Below the pieces are notes generated by a model. It was not told the origin of the DNA, did not search any database, and saw nothing but the letters and a program-made list of their open reading frames with translations. A stretch of DNA of 64,000 bases from Nocardia flavorosea (GTDB taxonomy: Bacteria; Actinomycetota; Actinomycetes; Mycobacteriales; Mycobacteriaceae). Positions 61,808 through 64,000 of the stretch are shown here, in pieces; within the stretch, counting starts at the first letter, position 1, and each line of letters begins with the position of its first letter. A program made the position numbers and the translations under genes. The stretch covers positions 124,001 to 188,000 of the forward strand of contig NZ_JADLQL010000005.1 in assembly GCF_015477805.1 (NCBI RefSeq), given 5' to 3'.

Positions 61808-63559
61808 TCAGCGATCCGATCGCGTTCCCGGTTCCCGGTCGGCGCCCATGCCGAGACGTTCCGGCGCGTGCATACCGACGAAAACCCGTCCCACCTCGGG
61901 AGGTTTCGCGGTGAACCGGCTGACCAGCACCATTGTCGCGAACGACAGCGGTACCGCGACGGCCGCGGGATAGCCGAGTACCGCCGCCGGCCAGCCACCG
62001 GCCAAATCCGCGGGGACACCGCCGAATACCGAGACCACGGTCGCGCCGCCCGCCACGACCCCGCCGGCTACCAGTCCCGCCACCGCGCCCGCCGCGGTGA
62101 GCCCACGCCACCAGATCCCCAGTACCAGCAGCGGGCACAGGGTGGACGCGGCGAGCGAGAAGGCCAGACCCACGGTGCGCGACAGATCGAGTGAGACCAC
62201 CGACAGTGACAACGCCAGCGGAACCGCGCCCGCGGCCAGTGCCGCCAGCCGGAAATCCCGGATCCGCCCGCGCAGCACATCCGTGCTCAGCACGCCCGCG
62301 ATACTCACCACCAGCCCCGAGGAGGTCGACAGGAACGCGGCCATCGCCCCCGCCGCGACCAGTGCTGCCAGCAACTGTCCCGGCAAGCCGGCCAGCGCCG
62401 AGGACGGCAGCAGCAGGACCGCGGCATCGGAGGTCCCGGTGATCAGCAGCTGCGGTACGTAGAGACGCGCGAAAACCCCGAGCAGAACCGGGAACAGGTA
62501 GAACACGCCGACCATCGCGATCACCGTCAGCGCGGTGGTGCGCGCGGCCCGGCCGTCCCGGTTGGTGTAGAAGCGGACCAGGACGTGCGGGAGACCCATG
62601 GTGCCCAGGAAGGTCGCGATCATCAGCGAGTACACCTGGTACTGCGGATGGGGCCCCGCGAAACCGCCGCCCGGCCGCAACCAGTGCGCCCCGTCGGCCG
62701 GCGCACCCGCCACCACCGGAACCGCCGAACCTGCTTCGAGGACCAGCCGGGTATCGCGCGCCAGCTCGTGGCTACCCGCGGTGAGCAGCACCCGCCCGTC
62801 CACCGGGCGGTCGTCGAGTTCTCCGTGCACCGAAACCCACTGCGGCGCCGGTAGCTGCACCAGCACCGGGGTCGTCACTTCCACGGTCGTACGTTCATCG
62901 ACCGTCGGCGGGGCCGCCGCGCCGATCTCCCGTTCCGTCGCACCGCTTCCGAAGAAATGCATCAGCAGGACAAGGGCGGGCAACGCCACCGCGGTCAGCT
63001 TCAACCAGTACTGGAAAGCCTGGACAAGGGTGATCGACCGCATCCCGCCACCGACCACATTCGCCACCACGATCGCGGCGACCGCCACCGCCCCGACCCA
63101 GCCGGGCACCCCGAGCAGAATACGCAGGGTCAGGCCGGCGCCCTGGAACTGCGGGATCACATACACCGCGCACACCAGCACCACCACCAGCGCCGCGAAC
63201 CGGCGCGCCCGCGCCGAACCCAGCCGGAACTCGGCGAAATCGGGGACGGTATAGGCGCCGGAGCGCCGCAGCGGCGCCGCCACGAACAGTAGCAACGCCA
63301 GATAGCCCGCAGTGAATCCCACCGGATACCACAGGGCGTCGGCGCCGTATTTGGCGATCAGCCCCGCCACACCGAGAAACGACGCGGCCGACAGGTACTC
63401 GCCCGATACCGCGGCGGCGTTCCACCGCGGACCGACACTGCGCGAGGCCACCAGGAAATCGGAGGTGGTGCGCGCCCAGCGGACCCCGTACACACCGAGG
63501 AACACCGTCGCGACCGCCGCCGCCAGCAATGCGGCCACGGTGAGCCCGGACGCGTTCAC
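61808..63559 (-). CDS. Solute:sodium symporter family transporter
   Basis: 583 residues, about 13 membrane segments, from GTG 63559. SDFLVASRSVGPRWNAAAVS, GEYLSAASFLGVAGLIAKYG, YTVPDFAEFRLGSARARRFA, GLPHVLVRFYTNRDGRAART, FLSTSSGLVVSIAGVLSTDV. A soluble-looking segment of about 100 residues between helices (PPTVDERTTVEVTTPVLVQL through LRPGGGFAGPHPQYQVYSL) is larger than in ActP. Same fold as the neighbouring symporter and a possible second carboxylate transporter. It is 173 bp upstream of DUF485 on the same strand. Confidence 0.9.
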   Translation of the reverse strand: MNASGLTVAALLAAAVATVFLGVYGVRWARTTSDFLVASRSVGPRWNAAAVSGEYLSAASFLGVAGLIAKYGADALWYPVGFTAGYLALLLFVAAPLRRSGAYTVPDFAEFRLGSARARRFAALVVVLVCAVYVIPQFQGAGLTLRILLGVPGWVGAVAVAAIVVANVVGGGMRSITLVQAFQYWLKLTAVALPALVLLMHFFGSGATEREIGAAAPPTVDERTTVEVTTPVLVQLPAPQWVSVHGELDDRPVDGRVLLTAGSHELARDTRLVLEAGSAVPVVAGAPADGAHWLRPGGGFAGPHPQYQVYSLMIATFLGTMGLPHVLVRFYTNRDGRAARTTALTVIAMVGVFYLFPVLLGVFARLYVPQLLITGTSDAAVLLLPSSALAGLPGQLLAALVAAGAMAAFLSTSSGLVVSIAGVLSTDVLRGRIRDFRLAALAAGAVPLALSLSVVSLDLSRTVGLAFSLAASTLCPLLVLGIWWRGLTAAGAVAGLVAGGVVAGGATVVSVFGGVPADLAGGWPAAVLGYPAAVAVPLSFATMVLVSRFTAKPPEVGRVFVGMHAPERLGMGADREPGTRSDR

Positions 63560-64000
63560 CGTGTACCCGCCACACTGGGATATCCGGGCCGGGCCGGATA
63601 CCGCCGCTTGCCGAGGTCCGACATCCGCGCCACACGGTACTGGCAGACACCGCCGGACACGCCGGTCGAAGCGACCGGCCGACGCCCGCGACCGCGGAGC
63701 CCGCGGACCACACGCGATCGGCGCCACTCCCAGAGTGCCGTCATGGCACAGTCACCGGACCGGAGCCCGCGCGCCGAACCCCGGCCACGGGCCTCACCCA
63801 ACCGGCGGCGACTTCCCCCTGGTGCCCGCACCGCACACCCCCGCCGAAGTCTGTATATCCGGGCTGACCACGGCAGCACCCCAGTCCGCCGACCTTGGCC
63901 ACGCACAGCTTGCGGTTTGCCCGGTTTCGGGCCTTGACGTTTACCGGACAGGGAGTCGAACCCGTTCCGATACGCCGCTCGGGCGTCCTGACAGGCTCGC
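63560..64000. other. Right-end region without a supported gene
   Basis: 441 bp, GC-rich, beginning with the promoter side of the symporter gene. Near 63950-63990 a minus-strand T-arm-like string occurs but does not fold into a tRNA. The next gene is outside the window. Confidence 0.4.

Noticed and set aside
63945..63995. Minus-strand GGGTTCGACTCCC string resembling a tRNA or tmRNA T arm
   Set aside because: The outer T-stem bases do not pair and no acceptor, D or anticodon arm could be built from the available sequence.

Overview
The window is high-GC actinobacterial chromosome, most likely Nocardia or a close relative within Mycobacteriales. The evidence is a bifunctional HisA/TrpF-type isomerase (PriA), DnaE1 with an intact PHP motif, the biotin synthase partner BsaP, a MacS-type kinase, a DUF4254 protein, an F420-type oxidoreductase, many GTG starts and many leaderless promoters. 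From memory of the Mycobacterium tuberculosis map (impA-hisA ... nadCBA ... bioB ... bioA ... treY ... ilvA ... dnaE1), this is the same core region read in reverse, with local inversions and insertions. I see no phage, insertion sequence, CRISPR array or defence system.

Layout. 1-8.4 kb: impA and priA on the minus strand; then a receptor-type Ser/Thr kinase and two small enzymes; then hisD-hisC-hisB-hisH on the plus strand, ending in a hairpin. The histidine operon is therefore split and its two parts diverge. 8.6-17.5 kb: accessory genes (secreted hydrolase, winged-helix protein, two GNAT/MarR genes, arylamine N-acetyltransferase, SMP-30 lactonase with a PucR-type regulator, DUF4254). 17.6-22.7 kb: NAD synthesis genes nadA-nadB-nadC with the divergent regulator NrtR and a clear candidate operator. 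22.8-24.4 kb: tRNA-Gln and a DUF1353 gene. 23.6-38.5 kb: a scattered biotin regulon. bioB-bsaP-DUF2567, bioQ, bioF-bioD and bioA carry four copies of one TGAAC-N3-GTTCA box.

Between bioD and bioA lie a MacS-like kinase and, 3.5 kb further on, its probable response regulator. They are separated by what looks like inserted material: an epoxide hydrolase remnant, a hydrolase, a frameshifted DUF5946 gene, DoxX and GNAT. A large DUF2339 membrane protein follows. 38.7-49.2 kb: a MarR/cupin divergon, treY without treX or treZ, an amidase, ilvA, a serine hydrolase and an ArsR-GNAT fusion. 49.2-53.5 kb: a spacer with imperfect direct repeats, then a polar amino acid ABC transporter whose binding protein and permease are fused, a 55-residue DUF4236 gene and a methyltransferase. 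53.7-57.2 kb: dnaE. 58.4-63.6 kb: a LytS-type kinase, a DUF485/acetate symporter operon with a CRP-like site, and a second solute:sodium symporter.

Regulation is the best-marked layer of this window. Palindromes sit at the promoters of priA/kinase, nadA/nrtR, the bio genes, the MarR/cupin pair, the serine hydrolase and the ArsR fusion. At about a dozen genes a TANNNT -10 hexamer lies only 6-8 nt before the start codon, which predicts leaderless mRNAs and helps choose starts.
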